From CAVXGU01 sp963761615 (GTDB lineage: Bacteria > Acidobacteriota > Vicinamibacteria > Vicinamibacterales > CAVVIG01), in contig CAVXGU010000003.1 in assembly GCA_963761615.1 (NCBI GenBank), forward strand, positions 1,984,001 through 2,048,000: 64,000 nucleotides of DNA, given 5' to 3'. Below the pieces are notes generated by a model. That model made no database searches. It was not told the DNA's origin and saw nothing but the letters and a program-made list of their open reading frames with translations. Below are positions 1-12,301 of the stretch, piece by piece. The translations under genes were made by a program, and so were the position numbers. Position 1 is the first letter of the stretch. The number at the start of each line of letters is the position of its first letter.

Positions 1-2805
<2,805 letters not shown>

Positions 2806-2809
<4 letters not shown>

Positions 2810-3180
2810 TTGACGAGGGCTTCGTAGGCGGCCGCGTCGAGCAGGCTCTCCGCCTCCGCCGGCGCGCTGAGCTTCAGCGCGATCATCCAGCTGCCGTGGG
2901 GATCGGCGTTGACCGCCTCCGGCTTGTTCTTGAGGGCCGTGTTCACCTCGACGACCTCGCCCGACACCGGCGAGAAGAGCTCCGAAACCGCCTTGACCGA
3001 CTCGATCGTCCCGAACGACTGGCCCTGCTTGAGGCGCGTGCCCACGTCCGGGAGCTCGACGTAGACGACATCGCCGAGCTGCGCCTGGGCGTAGTCGGTG
3101 ATGCCGACCTTGCCGGTGGCGCCGGCCAGGTCGAGCCACTCGTGGTCTTTGGTGTACTTCAGGCTGGCCGGGTAGGTCAT
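2806..3180 (-). CDS. gcvH: Glycine cleavage system H protein
   Basis: Lipoyl carrier protein of the glycine cleavage system, 124 residues, the usual length. It shuttles the aminomethyl group from GcvP to GcvT. The lipoylation motif ESVKAVSE is present with the modified lysine at residue 63, and the N-terminal KYTKDHEW motif is intact. The ATG overlaps the gcvT stop (ATGA) and the stop overlaps the gcvP GTG, so the three genes form one translationally coupled minus-strand operon. A much longer ORF in this frame, opening at 4068, is only a shadow of gcvT. Confidence 0.97.
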
Positions 3181-4298
3181 CGCTCCGTGCCTTTCTTGTA
3201 GAAGGGCATCGCGACGACCTGCGCGCGCGCGCGGCGGCCGCGAATGTCCACGCTGAATTCGGTGCCGACGGCGGCGGCGTGGGCCGGCAGGTAGCCCATG
3301 CCGATCGCCTTCCGGAGGAAGGGGGTCAGCGTGCCGCTCGTGACGCGGCCCACCGGCTGCCCGTCGACGCACATATCGTAGCCCGGCCGGGCGATGCCCC
3401 GCTCGATCATCTCGAAGCCGACGAGCCGGCGGGCCGGCCCGGCGGCCTTCTGCGCGCGCAGGGCCTCGGCGCCGACGAAGTCGTCCTTCTTCCAGCCGAC
3501 GATCCAGGACAGACCCGCCTCGACGGCCGTCGTCGTCTCGTCGATGTCGTTGCCGTGCAGGCGCATCGCCGCCTCGAGGCGCAGCGTGTCGCGCGCGCCG
3601 AGGCCGCACGGCACCAGGCCGGCGGCCGCACCGGCCTGCACGATCGCCAGCCAGACCCGATCGGCGGAGCCAGGCGGCACGAAGATCTCGAAGCCGTCCT
3701 CGCCCGTGTAGCCGGTGCGGGAGATCGTCACGCGGACGTTCGCCACTTCCCCGTGCGCGAACCAGTAGTACTTGAGGCCGTCGAGTTCGACGCCGGTGAG
3801 CGGCTGCAGGACTGCGAGGGCCCTGGGGCCCTGGACGGCCAGCAGCGCGTAGCGGGAGCTCGAGTCGACCGCGACGGCGTCGCCGACCCCGGCGATGTGA
3901 GACGCCATCCAGGCGTAGTCCCTGGCGATGTGGGAGGCGTTGACCACGAGCAGAAAGTGCTGGGGCGCGAGGCGGTAGACGAGCAGGTCGTCGACGAAGG
4001 TGCCCTCGGGCGTCAGCAGGCCGGAGTACTGCGCCTGGCCGACCTCGAGCCGCGAGGCATCGTTGCACGAGATGCGCTGGACCGCGGCGAGCGCGTCGCG
4101 CCCGGCGATCTCGATCTGCCCCATGTGGCTGACGTCGAACAGGCCCGCCCGCGTGCGGACGGCCATGTGCTCGTCGGCGATGCCCGAGTACTCGAGCGGC
4201 ATGTCCCAGCCGCCGAAGGCGACCATCCTGGCGCCCGAAGCCAGGTGACGGGCGTGGAGCGGGGTCTTCCTGAGGGGGACGTCGGGGGCGTGTTCCAT
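3177..4298 (-). CDS. gcvT: Aminomethyltransferase, glycine cleavage T protein
   Basis: T-protein: releases ammonia from the aminomethyl-lipoyl intermediate and gives methylene-tetrahydrofolate. About 373 residues from the ATG at 4298; an in-frame TTG at 4331 would add 11 residues, but neither start has a clear ribosome site. Family signatures include ARMVAFGGWDMP near the N-terminus, GLFDVSHMGQ, the folate-site region SRTGYTGEDGFEIF and a C-terminal GMGYLP. First gene of gcvTHP, divergent from the iorA-like gene at 4413; the gap between them must hold both promoters. Confidence 0.96.
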   Translation of the reverse strand: MEHAPDVPLRKTPLHARHLASGARMVAFGGWDMPLEYSGIADEHMAVRTRAGLFDVSHMGQIEIAGRDALAAVQRISCNDASRLEVGQAQYSGLLTPEGTFVDDLLVYRLAPQHFLLVVNASHIARDYAWMASHIAGVGDAVAVDSSSRYALLAVQGPRALAVLQPLTGVELDGLKYYWFAHGEVANVRVTISRTGYTGEDGFEIFVPPGSADRVWLAIVQAGAAAGLVPCGLGARDTLRLEAAMRLHGNDIDETTTAVEAGLSWIVGWKKDDFVGAEALRAQKAAGPARRLVGFEMIERGIARPGYDMCVDGQPVGRVTSGTLTPFLRKAIGMGYLPAHAAAVGTEFSVDIRGRRARAQVVAMPFYKKGTER

Positions 4299-4412
4299 CG
4301 GGACGGCGCCGGCGGACGGGGCCGCCGGCAAACGCGCAACGGTACTATGCGGGTTCCGACGGGGTCAAGGAACGGGGTGGAGCTGGCGGCGGTCCGGGTT
4401 TAGTATTCGCCC

Positions 4413-4868
4413 ATGGCAATCACGATCACGGTCAACGGCCAGACGCGCTCGGTCGACGTGGAGCCGGACACCCCGCTCCTCTGGGTGATTCGCGACACGC
4501 TGGGCCTCACCGGCACGAAGTTCGGCTGCGGCATCGCGGCGTGCGGCGCCTGCACCGTGCACCTGGACGGCCAGGCCGTCCGATCCTGCAGCGTGCCCGT
4601 GTCCTCGGTCGAGGGCGCGCAGATCCGGACCGTCGAGAGCCTCACGGAGCACGGCGTTCTCCACCGCGTCCAGCAGGCGTGGATCGACCAACAGGTGCCC
4701 CAGTGCGGCTACTGCCAGTCGGGGATGATCATGGCCGTGGTGGCGCTGCTCGACCAGAACCCCGCCCCGACCGACGCCGACATCGACGCGGAGATCACCA
4801 ACATCTGCCGGTGCGGCACCTTCGCGCGCGTGCGCCGCGCCATCCACGCGGCCGCGGCGCCGGCGTAG
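4413..4868 (+). CDS. iorA: (2Fe-2S)-binding subunit of molybdenum hydroxylase, isoquinoline 1-oxidoreductase alpha type
   Basis: Small iron-sulfur subunit (151 residues) of an xanthine-oxidase-family hydroxylase. The plant-type [2Fe-2S] motif FGCGIAACGACTVHLDG with a downstream Cys, and the second cluster pair CGYCQSG ... CRCGT, are both complete. It passes electrons from the molybdopterin subunit encoded next door at 4943. Family members hydroxylate N-heterocycles or aldehydes; the substrate cannot be read from sequence. Two hairpins separate it from the large-subunit gene and may set subunit ratio. Confidence 0.93.
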   Translation: MAITITVNGQTRSVDVEPDTPLLWVIRDTLGLTGTKFGCGIAACGACTVHLDGQAVRSCSVPVSSVEGAQIRTVESLTEHGVLHRVQQAWIDQQVPQCGYCQSGMIMAVVALLDQNPAPTDADIDAEITNICRCGTFARVRRAIHAAAAPA

Positions 4869-4870
4869 CG

Positions 4871-4913
4871 CAGGCCGTCGGGCCTGTCGGACGGCGCGGA
4901 CCTGAAGGTCCGC
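4871..4913 (+). repeat. Two tandem hairpins between iorA and iorB (REP-like)
   Basis: Just after the iorA stop: CAGGCC/GGCCTG arms (4871-4876, 4881-4886) and then a perfect 8-bp stem GCGGACCT/AGGTCCGC (4896-4903, 4906-4913) with a 2-nt loop. No T-run follows, so it is not a standard terminator. It could be a dispersed repeat or an mRNA-processing structure in the operon. The repeat assignment is inference. Confidence 0.5.
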
Positions 4914-4942
4914 ACTACGGTTGATCGGTCAGGAGCTTTCTC

Positions 4943-7111
4943 ATGCGCAAGTGGACGAGACGCGCGTTCATCGGCACCGGCACCCTGGTCGGCGGCGGAC
5001 TGGTGCTGGGGGTCGCCGGCGTCGTCTTCGCGCCGAACCGGCTCAGCGTGGAGTCGGGAGACCCGGCCGCGACCGGCGAGCTGAACACCTGGATCGCGAT
5101 CACGCCGGACAACATCGTGACGGTGCTCGTGCCCCACTGCGAGATGGGCCAGGGCTCGCAGAACGCCCTCGCGATGATGGCCGCCGAGGAGCTCGACGCC
5201 GACTGGCGTCTGGTCCGCGTCAAGGAGGCGCCGGCGCTCGACGCGTACGCGAACGCCTACATGCTCCGGGCGTACACCGGCAGCGGCATCCCGGCTCCGC
5301 TCGAGCGCTCGATCGACTACGGATTGTACCGCCTCGCGCGGTGGTTCGGCACGCAGGCGACGGGCGGGTCGTCGGCCGTCCGCGGCACGGGCGTCTACGG
5401 CATGTCGGTGGCCGGCGCCGCCGCGCGGGAGATGCTGATCGCCGAGGCGGCCGACCGTTTCAAGGTGAGTCCGACGACGTGCGAGGTCAGGCAGTCGCGG
5501 GTCGTGCACGCGGCATCGGGACGAAGCGCCGCATTCGGCGAGCTCGCGACGGCGGCCGCCGGACGGCGGGTGCCGGATCACCCGCGGCTGAAGGATCCGG
5601 GACTCTACACGATCCGCCGCACGCCGCGCCCGCGCTTCGACATCCCGCCGAAGGTGGACGGATCGGCCCACTACGGCATCGACGTCACGCTGCCCGGGAT
5701 GCTGTACGCCGCCGTCGAGATCGCGCCGGTCTACGGGGGCAAGCTCGTATCCGTGGACCACGCGCCGGCCGAGTCGATGCCGGGCGTCAAGCGCGTCGTG
5801 GAGCTCGAGGAAGCGGTCGCCGTCGTGGCCGACAGCTACTGGCGGGCCCACCAGGCCGTGGCCGCGCTCAAGCCGGTCTTCGACGACGGGGGCCACGGCG
5901 GGGTCTCGAGCGCGTCGATCTTCCAGGCGTTCGACACGGCGCTCGGCGCGCCGCCGGGGGTGCAGGGCACGACGACGATCACCGCGGACTACCGCGTGCC
6001 GTTCCTGGCGCACGCGACGATGGAGCCCATGGCGTGCACGGCGCGCGTCGAGGGCGATCGCGCCGAGATCTGGGCGGGCACGCAGGACCCGCTGAACGGA
6101 CGCGCGACGGCGGCCAAGGCGATCGGACTCGGCGTCGAGAGCGTGGCGTTCACGAACCTCTGGCTGGGCGGAGGCTTCGGCCGGCGCCTGCCCTTCAACC
6201 TGGACTACGTCGGGATGGGCGCGCGGATTGCCAAGGCGATGTCTCCCACACCGGTGAAGATGGTGTGGAGCCGCGAGAACGACATCCAGCACGACTACTA
6301 TCGTCCGGCGGCGATGTCGCGGTTCGCGGGCGCGCTCGACGGTTCGGGCGTGCCCCTCGCCGTGGCGTCGTGGTACGCCGGCGGGGGCGACGCCGAGTCC
6401 ACCTACATGCCGTACGCCATCGCCGACAAGCGCGCGAAGGCCCGCGACGCGACGCATCCCGTCCGCACGGGCCCATGGCGCTCGGTGCTCAACTCGCAGC
6501 ACGGCTTCTTCAAGGAGTCCTTCATCGACGAGATGGCCCACGCGGCCCGCAAGGACCCGTACGAGTTCCGCCGTGCGCTCCTGACCGATCAACCGCGGTT
6601 CCGGACGGTGCTGGAGCGCGTGGCGACGCTGGCGGGTTGGGGCGCCTCCCTGCCGGCCGGCGAGGGGCGCGGGATCGCCCTCACGCAGTGCTTCGGTACC
6701 ATCGTCGGCGAGGTGGCGCACGTGGCGGTGTCGCCGTCCGGAGCGCTCCGCGTCCTGGAGGTGTTCGCCGTCGTGGACTGCGGGGACGTGGTCAACCCCG
6801 ACACCGCCGCCGCCCAGGCCGAGGGCGGGATCATCTTCGGCCTCTCGGCGGCCATGGTCGGCGAGATCACGATCGATCACGGCCGCGTGGTCGAGAGCAA
6901 CTTCCACGATCACCTGATGATCCACATGGAGGATGCGCCGCGCATCCAGGTGGAGTTCATTCGCACCAACGAGAAACCGGGCGGACTGGGCGAGCCGTGC
7001 GTGCCGCCGATTGGACCGGCGGTGACCAACGCCATCTTCGCGGCCACGGGCATTCGCGTGCGCGCGCTGCCGATCAAGAACACGACGCTCGTGCGACGGG
7101 CGGGCGTTTAG
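4943..7111 (+). CDS. iorB: Molybdopterin-binding subunit of molybdenum hydroxylase, isoquinoline 1-oxidoreductase beta type
   Basis: Large catalytic subunit, 722 residues, typical for periplasmic single-chain IorB/aldehyde dehydrogenase members. It begins with a TAT signal (RRAFIG followed by a glycine/valine-rich hydrophobic stretch), so the enzyme is probably exported folded with its molybdenum cofactor. Cofactor-region motifs are readable, including GGGFGRRL and, near the C-terminus, GGLGEPCVPPIGPAVTNAI. The ribosome site CAGGAG lies 7 nt before ATG. Paired with the 2Fe-2S subunit upstream. Confidence 0.93.
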   Translation: MRKWTRRAFIGTGTLVGGGLVLGVAGVVFAPNRLSVESGDPAATGELNTWIAITPDNIVTVLVPHCEMGQGSQNALAMMAAEELDADWRLVRVKEAPALDAYANAYMLRAYTGSGIPAPLERSIDYGLYRLARWFGTQATGGSSAVRGTGVYGMSVAGAAAREMLIAEAADRFKVSPTTCEVRQSRVVHAASGRSAAFGELATAAAGRRVPDHPRLKDPGLYTIRRTPRPRFDIPPKVDGSAHYGIDVTLPGMLYAAVEIAPVYGGKLVSVDHAPAESMPGVKRVVELEEAVAVVADSYWRAHQAVAALKPVFDDGGHGGVSSASIFQAFDTALGAPPGVQGTTTITADYRVPFLAHATMEPMACTARVEGDRAEIWAGTQDPLNGRATAAKAIGLGVESVAFTNLWLGGGFGRRLPFNLDYVGMGARIAKAMSPTPVKMVWSRENDIQHDYYRPAAMSRFAGALDGSGVPLAVASWYAGGGDAESTYMPYAIADKRAKARDATHPVRTGPWRSVLNSQHGFFKESFIDEMAHAARKDPYEFRRALLTDQPRFRTVLERVATLAGWGASLPAGEGRGIALTQCFGTIVGEVAHVAVSPSGALRVLEVFAVVDCGDVVNPDTAAAQAEGGIIFGLSAAMVGEITIDHGRVVESNFHDHLMIHMEDAPRIQVEFIRTNEKPGGLGEPCVPPIGPAVTNAIFAATGIRVRALPIKNTTLVRRAGV

Positions 7112-7222
7112 CTCAGCAGGGCGCGATACGGACGAGGTGACGTGCGCGAGCGCGCGAACGTCGCATGGGAGTGGCGCGCGGGGTGTATGCTGCTCAACTC
7201 GAACCCCTTCGTGGAGGACCTC

Positions 7223-8059
7223 ATGCGAATCATCCAGGCCATCCGTCAGGCAGGAGGGCGCCGTCGCCGTCAGCTCGGCCGGCTCGCCCTCGTTTCAGCG
7301 CTCGTGGTGGGCGCGTGCGCGATCGTCTCGCCGCGCGTCATCGCGAGCGGCTCGTGGAACTACACCGCGCTCGGCGACTCGGTCGCCTTCGGCGCTTTCG
7401 CGCCGGTCGGCTACGTGCAGCAGTACGGGTTGTACGTCGGCTACGACAACGGCCGCTGGGTCAACACCTACGACCTGGGCATCCCGGGCTGGACCAGTCA
7501 CGATCTGCTGAATGCGCTCCAGAACAACCGCGTCGTCCAGCGGGCCGTGCACAACTCGCACGTCGTCACGTGGAGCGTCGGCGGCGACGACCTCTCGGCC
7601 GCACGCAACCTGTACAAGGCCGGCACGTGCGGCGGCGCGCAGAACACCGACTGCCTCGCCGCGACCGTCGCGACACTCGAGAGCAACTGGGACGGCATCA
7701 TCGCCGCGATCCACCAGTTGCGGGACGGCACGACGACGATCGTCAGGACGATGGACATCTACAATCCGTTCGTCAACGTCGACAAGGCGAGCGACAGCTG
7801 GGCGAACGATGGCGGATTGAACGACTTCCAGGCGATGGAGCCGTTCCTCGACGAGGTCAACGCGTACATCAAGACGTCGTCCGAGGCCCAGGGCATTCTC
7901 GTGGCGCCGGTGCACTACTGGTTCAACGGGGCGAGCGGCGACCAGGATCCCAGCAGCCTGGGCCTGCTCGCCTTCGACAACTATCATCCGAATCAGAAGG
8001 GCCACAACCTGATCGCGTATCTCCTCAGGAATCTGGGATATTCGACGGTGCACTTCTGA
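7223..8059 (+). CDS. Secreted SGNH/GDSL-type hydrolase
   Basis: About 278 residues from the ATG at 7223, chosen because GGAGG precedes it closely; an in-frame GTG upstream at 7142 lacks a site. N-terminal signal peptide with an Arg-rich n-region and a hydrophobic core. The GDS nucleophile motif (ALGDSVAFG) follows the signal peptide and the C-terminal D-x-x-H motif is DNYHPNQKGH, giving the Ser-Asp-His set of the lipase/esterase SGNH fold. Substrate unknown; probably an extracellular or periplasmic esterase. Confidence 0.88.
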   Translation: MRIIQAIRQAGGRRRRQLGRLALVSALVVGACAIVSPRVIASGSWNYTALGDSVAFGAFAPVGYVQQYGLYVGYDNGRWVNTYDLGIPGWTSHDLLNALQNNRVVQRAVHNSHVVTWSVGGDDLSAARNLYKAGTCGGAQNTDCLAATVATLESNWDGIIAAIHQLRDGTTTIVRTMDIYNPFVNVDKASDSWANDGGLNDFQAMEPFLDEVNAYIKTSSEAQGILVAPVHYWFNGASGDQDPSSLGLLAFDNYHPNQKGHNLIAYLLRNLGYSTVHF

Positions 8060-8072
8060 GGATCGACCGGCG

Positions 8073-8103
8073 CGGCGGATCGCCCCATCGGGGCCATCCG
8101 CCG
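8073..8103 (+). terminator. Stem-loop after the GDSL hydrolase gene
   Basis: CGGCGGAT (8073-8080) pairs with ATCCGCCG (8096-8103), with an inner CCCC/GGGG helix around a 3-nt loop. It lies between the GDSL stop and the tannase ribosome site. No U-run follows, so intrinsic termination is uncertain. Confidence 0.4.
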
Positions 8104-8138
8104 GCCGGACGGTGACACCTGACCGGAGGCGTGGACGC

Positions 8139-9705
8139 GTGCACAGAGCGATGGTGACGATCGGTCTCGGCGTGATCCTGGCCGCACTCGCGGCGCCCGC
8201 GCAGGGGGGCACCTGCGATCAACTGGCGACGCTGGCGCTGCCGCAGGGCGCGATCACGTCGGCGCAGATGGTCGCGGCCGGCGCGTTCGCGCCGCCGCGG
8301 GCCCGCCCGCGGCCCCGCTCGACCAACCCGTATGCCGACCCGCCGCCCCCGCCGTACGACTACAAGAGCGTCCCGGCCTTCTGTCGCGTCAAGGCGACGC
8401 TCACGCCCTCGTCCGACTCCGACATCAAGGTCGAGGTGTGGATGCCGGCCTCGGGCTGGAACGGCAGGTTCCAGGGCGTCGGCAACGGCGGCTGGGCGGG
8501 CAGCATCAGCTACTCCGCGCTGGCGGACGCGGTGAAGGCCGGCTATGCAGGCGCCAGCACCGACACCGGGCATACCGGCAACAACGCGGCCTTCGCGGTC
8601 GGACATCCCGAAAAACTCGTCGACATGGGGTACCGCGCCATCCACGAGATGACCGTGCAGGGCAAGTCGATCGTCCGCTCGTTCTACGGATCGGCGCCCG
8701 CCGTCTCGACGTTCGACGGCTGCTCGCTCGGGGGGCGGCAGGCGGTGACCGAAGCCGACCGCTACCCCGCCGACTACGACGCGATCATCGCCGGCGCGCC
8801 GGCCCTGTACAACATGCACCTCCACACGGCGCGCATCGCCCTGAACGCCGCGGTGCGGCGGAGCGCCGGGAGCCGCATCCCGCTCGAGAAGTACATGATG
8901 ATCCACCAGGCGGTACTCCAGGCCTGCGACGCCCTCGATGGCGTCAAGGATGGTGTGATCGACGACCCGACACGCTGCCACTTCGACCCGCAGGTGCTGC
9001 AGTGCGAGGGCGCGGATTCCCCGTCGTGCCTCACGTCCGAGCAGGTCGAGACCATGCGGATCATGTACGGGCCCTGGAAGACGCCCGAAGGCCAGTGGCT
9101 CTCCGAGCCGCTCCTGCAGCCGGGCTCCGAGCTCGGGTGGTACATCCTCGCGGGGACCGAGCCGGTCGGCACCGCGCTCAACGGCCTGCGCTATGTCGTC
9201 TTCAAGGACCCGACGTGGTCTCCGGACAGCTTCGACCCGAAGACCGACATCGACCGCGCGCTCGCGGCGGACGGCGGGATCCTCGATCTGACCGATCCCG
9301 ATCTGGGGCCGTACTTCGGCCGCGGCGGCAAGCTGCTCCTGTACCACGGCTGGCAGGATCCGCAGGTCGCGGCGCAGAACACGGTGCACTTCTTCAAGGA
9401 CGTCGTGAAGACGATGGGGCCGGAGGTCGTCGGTGCTTCGATCCAGCTCTACATGGTGCCGGGCATGAACCATTGCCGGGGCGGTCCGGGGCCGGACGAG
9501 TTCGACAAGGTCGGGGCGATGGCGTCGTGGATCCAGACCGGCAAGGCGCCCGCCGAGATCGTCGCCTCGCACAAGAACGCGAGCGGCACGGTGGATTCGG
9601 ACGCGCCCGCTCTGCCCGTACGGCCAGGTGGAGCACTGGAAGGGATCGGGCAGCACGGACGACGCTGCGAACTTCTCGTGCGTGGCCGAGCCGGCCGGGC
9701 AATAG
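8139..9705 (+). CDS. Tannase/feruloyl esterase family protein (one frameshift)
   Basis: Exported alpha/beta-hydrolase, about 521 residues after frame correction. The GTG at 8139 is preferred because GGAGG lies at 8125-8129; a signal peptide ending near APAQGG follows. The family CS-D-HC arrangement is complete: GCSLGG (nucleophile with adjacent Cys), WQDP (acid) and GMNHC (His plus Cys). Frame changes near 9597, where one extra T in GTGGATTCGG moves the ORF away from the family ending; the other frame gives RPLCPYGQ...STDDAANFSCVAEP and stops at 9705, one base from the convergent M28-like gene. Likely cleaves ester bonds in plant phenolics. Confidence 0.9.
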
Positions 9706-9706
9706 A

Positions 9707-11671
9707 TCAGGAGAGCTTCTCGCGCTGGGCCGCCACGAGAGCGTCGAGTGGGGGGCGCGCCTCCGGCACGAGGACCGCGGCGACGCGCCGGGAGAGATCG
9801 CCCAGCGCGTCCGTCGCGGTGGCGGTGCCGCCGGACTCGAGGCGCCTGAACACCGAGACGTACTGGTCGACGAGCCCCTGCCGCGCGGCGGCGGCGCCAG
9901 GCGGATCCACGAAGCTCGAGTCGGGCAGCTTGACGATCGCCGACTTGATCTCGCCCCAGCCGAGATCGATCACGCGCGGATCCACGCGCATCAGCTCGCC
10001 CGCGAGCTGTGACAGACCGGCGACCTGCTGCGTGAAGTAGGTCTCGTCGAAGCCGTGCGGTCCGGCCTCGGTGTCGAGCTGCGCGTAGGTCTGGGTCCAG
10101 CCGCCCGGCCAGTCGCCCGCGAGGCCGATGCCGGGAATCTTGTAGGTGCGCCCCTTGTTCATCGGGCTCTTGACGCGCCCCTGGAAGCCGCCGTTGACGC
10201 CGGGCTCGACGTCGCCGGCCTTGACGTCGACGCGCGGCCAGTGGTTCACCGTGGCGGCGCGTGCGATCGCCTCGACGAGCCAGATGTTGTTGTTGTAGAT
10301 GTCCATCAGGCTCGTGATCACGCCGCCGTCCTCGGGACGCTCCTTCGAGTACACGTAGTCGTTCCCGCCCTCCCCCGTCTCGACCGTCTGCCGTCCGCCC
10401 ATGTGCTCGACGCCCATCGTCGCGACGATGGAGGACAGGCGATCCGGGTGGACGGTGTAGTAGTCGAACTGCGGCCAGCTCCCCTCCCCGCCCGGCATGA
10501 AGTGCCGGCAGTCGAAGTAGAAGATGAGGGTGCGCGCGCGGGACTGGCGCGGCAGATGATTGAAGTAGGACATGATGCCGAGCAGGCCCAGGCCGCCGTT
10601 CTCCTCGACGAGCGACATCGCGTCGGTGTGCGTCGCGAGGAGCACCTGCCGATCGGCGGCCGTGCCGTAGTCCTTCCCCGGCAGATACGCGACGATGGCC
10701 TTTCCGGTGTCGCGCTGGAAGCGGGCTTCGAGCGTGAGGGTGGCGGTCCGTCCGGCCCGCGCATCGGCGACCACCTTGGCACCGTTCACCCGGTCCAGGG
10801 TGAGCGTCGGGCAGTTCACGTACTCGGCGTTCAAGCCGGCCCGTCCGGTCGCGGTGTACACGCTGCGCTGCGCGAGGCTGAAGGCCGCGCCCGGCGACAG
10901 GTCGTACACGACGACGAGGGCGGCCGCCCTGGCCTTGATCGCGGCGGCGGCGAAGCGTCCGAGCTGGCCCCAGACCCAGCGGGAGTGGTACGAGCTCATC
11001 ACGCTCGCCGGCACCGGCAGGAAGAGCTCGGGCCACTTGCCCGGCGAGCGCCACTCGTAGTCGGTCGGGGTGTAGCTGTCGAGGAACCGACCGTCGTACG
11101 GCGGATCCGGGTACGGAGCCGTCTGGCACACGAGGATCCTGCCCGCGACCTGATCGTCGGCCGGCGGACGCGCCGCGTCCCAGTAGACCATCGGCGCGGT
11201 GACGCCCTCCGGCGCCGTGAAGCCCGATGTCATGCCGTACGAGGCGACGACGGCGACGGGCGTCCCGTCCGAGACGAGCTTCTCGACCGGATGGGGTGCG
11301 TCGGGAAGGTGCGTGCGGCCGTCGGGCCAGTCGTCCACGATGTAGTGGTCGTAGGGGATCTCGACGAAGTCGAGGTCGACGGCGCCGAGCTCGGACATCT
11401 TGCCGGTGAGGAAGTCGGTATACGACTTCCAGCCCGGGCTCCCCGCGTAGGTCGGGCCCATGCGGGCCTTTGCGGCGTTCCACTGCCAGGCCAGCTCGGG
11501 GCTGATCATGAAGCGCGGCTCGATCCCGGGAAAGGCGCCGCTGCCCGTGACGGCCGCCGACTGAGCCCCGGCACGGACCGCCCGGGGCGCGAGGATCGTG
11601 CCCGCGGCGACGCCGGCGGCGGTTTTGAGGAACGTTCTGCGGGATGGAGCCGAGCGTTTCGAGTGCCTCAT
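9707..11671 (-). CDS. TAT-exported M28-like metallopeptidase-fold hydrolase
   Basis: 654 residues from the ATG at 11671. A TAT signal (SRRTFLKTAAG) precedes an Ala-rich segment. The C-terminal half resembles M28 aminopeptidases with HTDA, a following EENGG, FYFDCRHFMPGGE and GVEHMG; the middle resembles an inserted PA domain. The canonical M28 Glu-Glu base pair is replaced near CRHFMPGGE, so catalytic competence is uncertain. Convergent with the tannase gene, the two stops being one base apart. A much longer upstream ORF extension to 12271 is a shadow. Confidence 0.72.
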   Translation of the reverse strand: MRHSKRSAPSRRTFLKTAAGVAAGTILAPRAVRAGAQSAAVTGSGAFPGIEPRFMISPELAWQWNAAKARMGPTYAGSPGWKSYTDFLTGKMSELGAVDLDFVEIPYDHYIVDDWPDGRTHLPDAPHPVEKLVSDGTPVAVVASYGMTSGFTAPEGVTAPMVYWDAARPPADDQVAGRILVCQTAPYPDPPYDGRFLDSYTPTDYEWRSPGKWPELFLPVPASVMSSYHSRWVWGQLGRFAAAAIKARAAALVVVYDLSPGAAFSLAQRSVYTATGRAGLNAEYVNCPTLTLDRVNGAKVVADARAGRTATLTLEARFQRDTGKAIVAYLPGKDYGTAADRQVLLATHTDAMSLVEENGGLGLLGIMSYFNHLPRQSRARTLIFYFDCRHFMPGGEGSWPQFDYYTVHPDRLSSIVATMGVEHMGGRQTVETGEGGNDYVYSKERPEDGGVITSLMDIYNNNIWLVEAIARAATVNHWPRVDVKAGDVEPGVNGGFQGRVKSPMNKGRTYKIPGIGLAGDWPGGWTQTYAQLDTEAGPHGFDETYFTQQVAGLSQLAGELMRVDPRVIDLGWGEIKSAIVKLPDSSFVDPPGAAAARQGLVDQYVSVFRRLESGGTATATDALGDLSRRVAAVLVPEARPPLDALVAAQREKLS

Positions 11672-11887
11672 GGTTCCCTCGGAGAACGGTGGCCGGACGT
11701 GCCCGCGCGAATTGTATCGTCGAACGGGGTTTGTACCTCGGCCGTGCGAGGAGCCGTGCGGGCGGCCGCCTGGACCGTTCTCCGGGCGCTCGACGCGATG
11801 CGGAGACGTCCGTTGGGCCGCAGCCGACGTCTGTCCATGTAGGGCGAGGTGGAGATCAAAGGCTCGCCCGCATGGAGGTGAACGGCA

Positions 11888-12223
11888 ATGTTCAACGCAT
11901 GGATTGTCGGACTGGCCGGCATCTGGATGATCGTCGCGCCCTTCGTGCCCATGACCGCGAGCGGCAACATGTGGAACGACTTCGTGACGGGCTTCATCGC
12001 GGCCGTGCTGGGCTTCAGCATGGTCGGCGAGGGGTGGCGTCAGGCGCTCGCCGGGATCGTCGGGATCCTGCTCATCGGCGCGGGCTTCGTGCCGGCGCTG
12101 CGGATGACGAGCGGGATGTACACCGTCGACGTCGTAGGCGGCATCCTGCTCGTGATTGCCGGCTTCGCGGCGACGCGGCACCATCACCTGGCGATTGGCG
12201 ACCAGCCGCACGCGGCGCACTGA
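11888..12223 (+). CDS. SPW-repeat-type integral membrane protein
   Basis: 111 residues, almost entirely hydrophobic: four predicted membrane segments with W at the entry of the first (FNAWIVGLAGIWMIVAPFV) and a His-rich cytoplasmic tail. This resembles small SPW-repeat proteins. Good ribosome site (ATGGAGGTGAACGGCA before ATG). No known enzymatic motif. Isolated between two minus-strand genes. Confidence 0.68.
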   Translation: MFNAWIVGLAGIWMIVAPFVPMTASGNMWNDFVTGFIAAVLGFSMVGEGWRQALAGIVGILLIGAGFVPALRMTSGMYTVDVVGGILLVIAGFAATRHHHLAIGDQPHAAH

Positions 12224-12301
12224 GCGGCTGCGCCCGGAGCTGGGGGCCGGGCTCGAGGTCGGCCGTGACACTCGGGCCCTGGCTTCCGGGCCGGGACGGC
12301 G

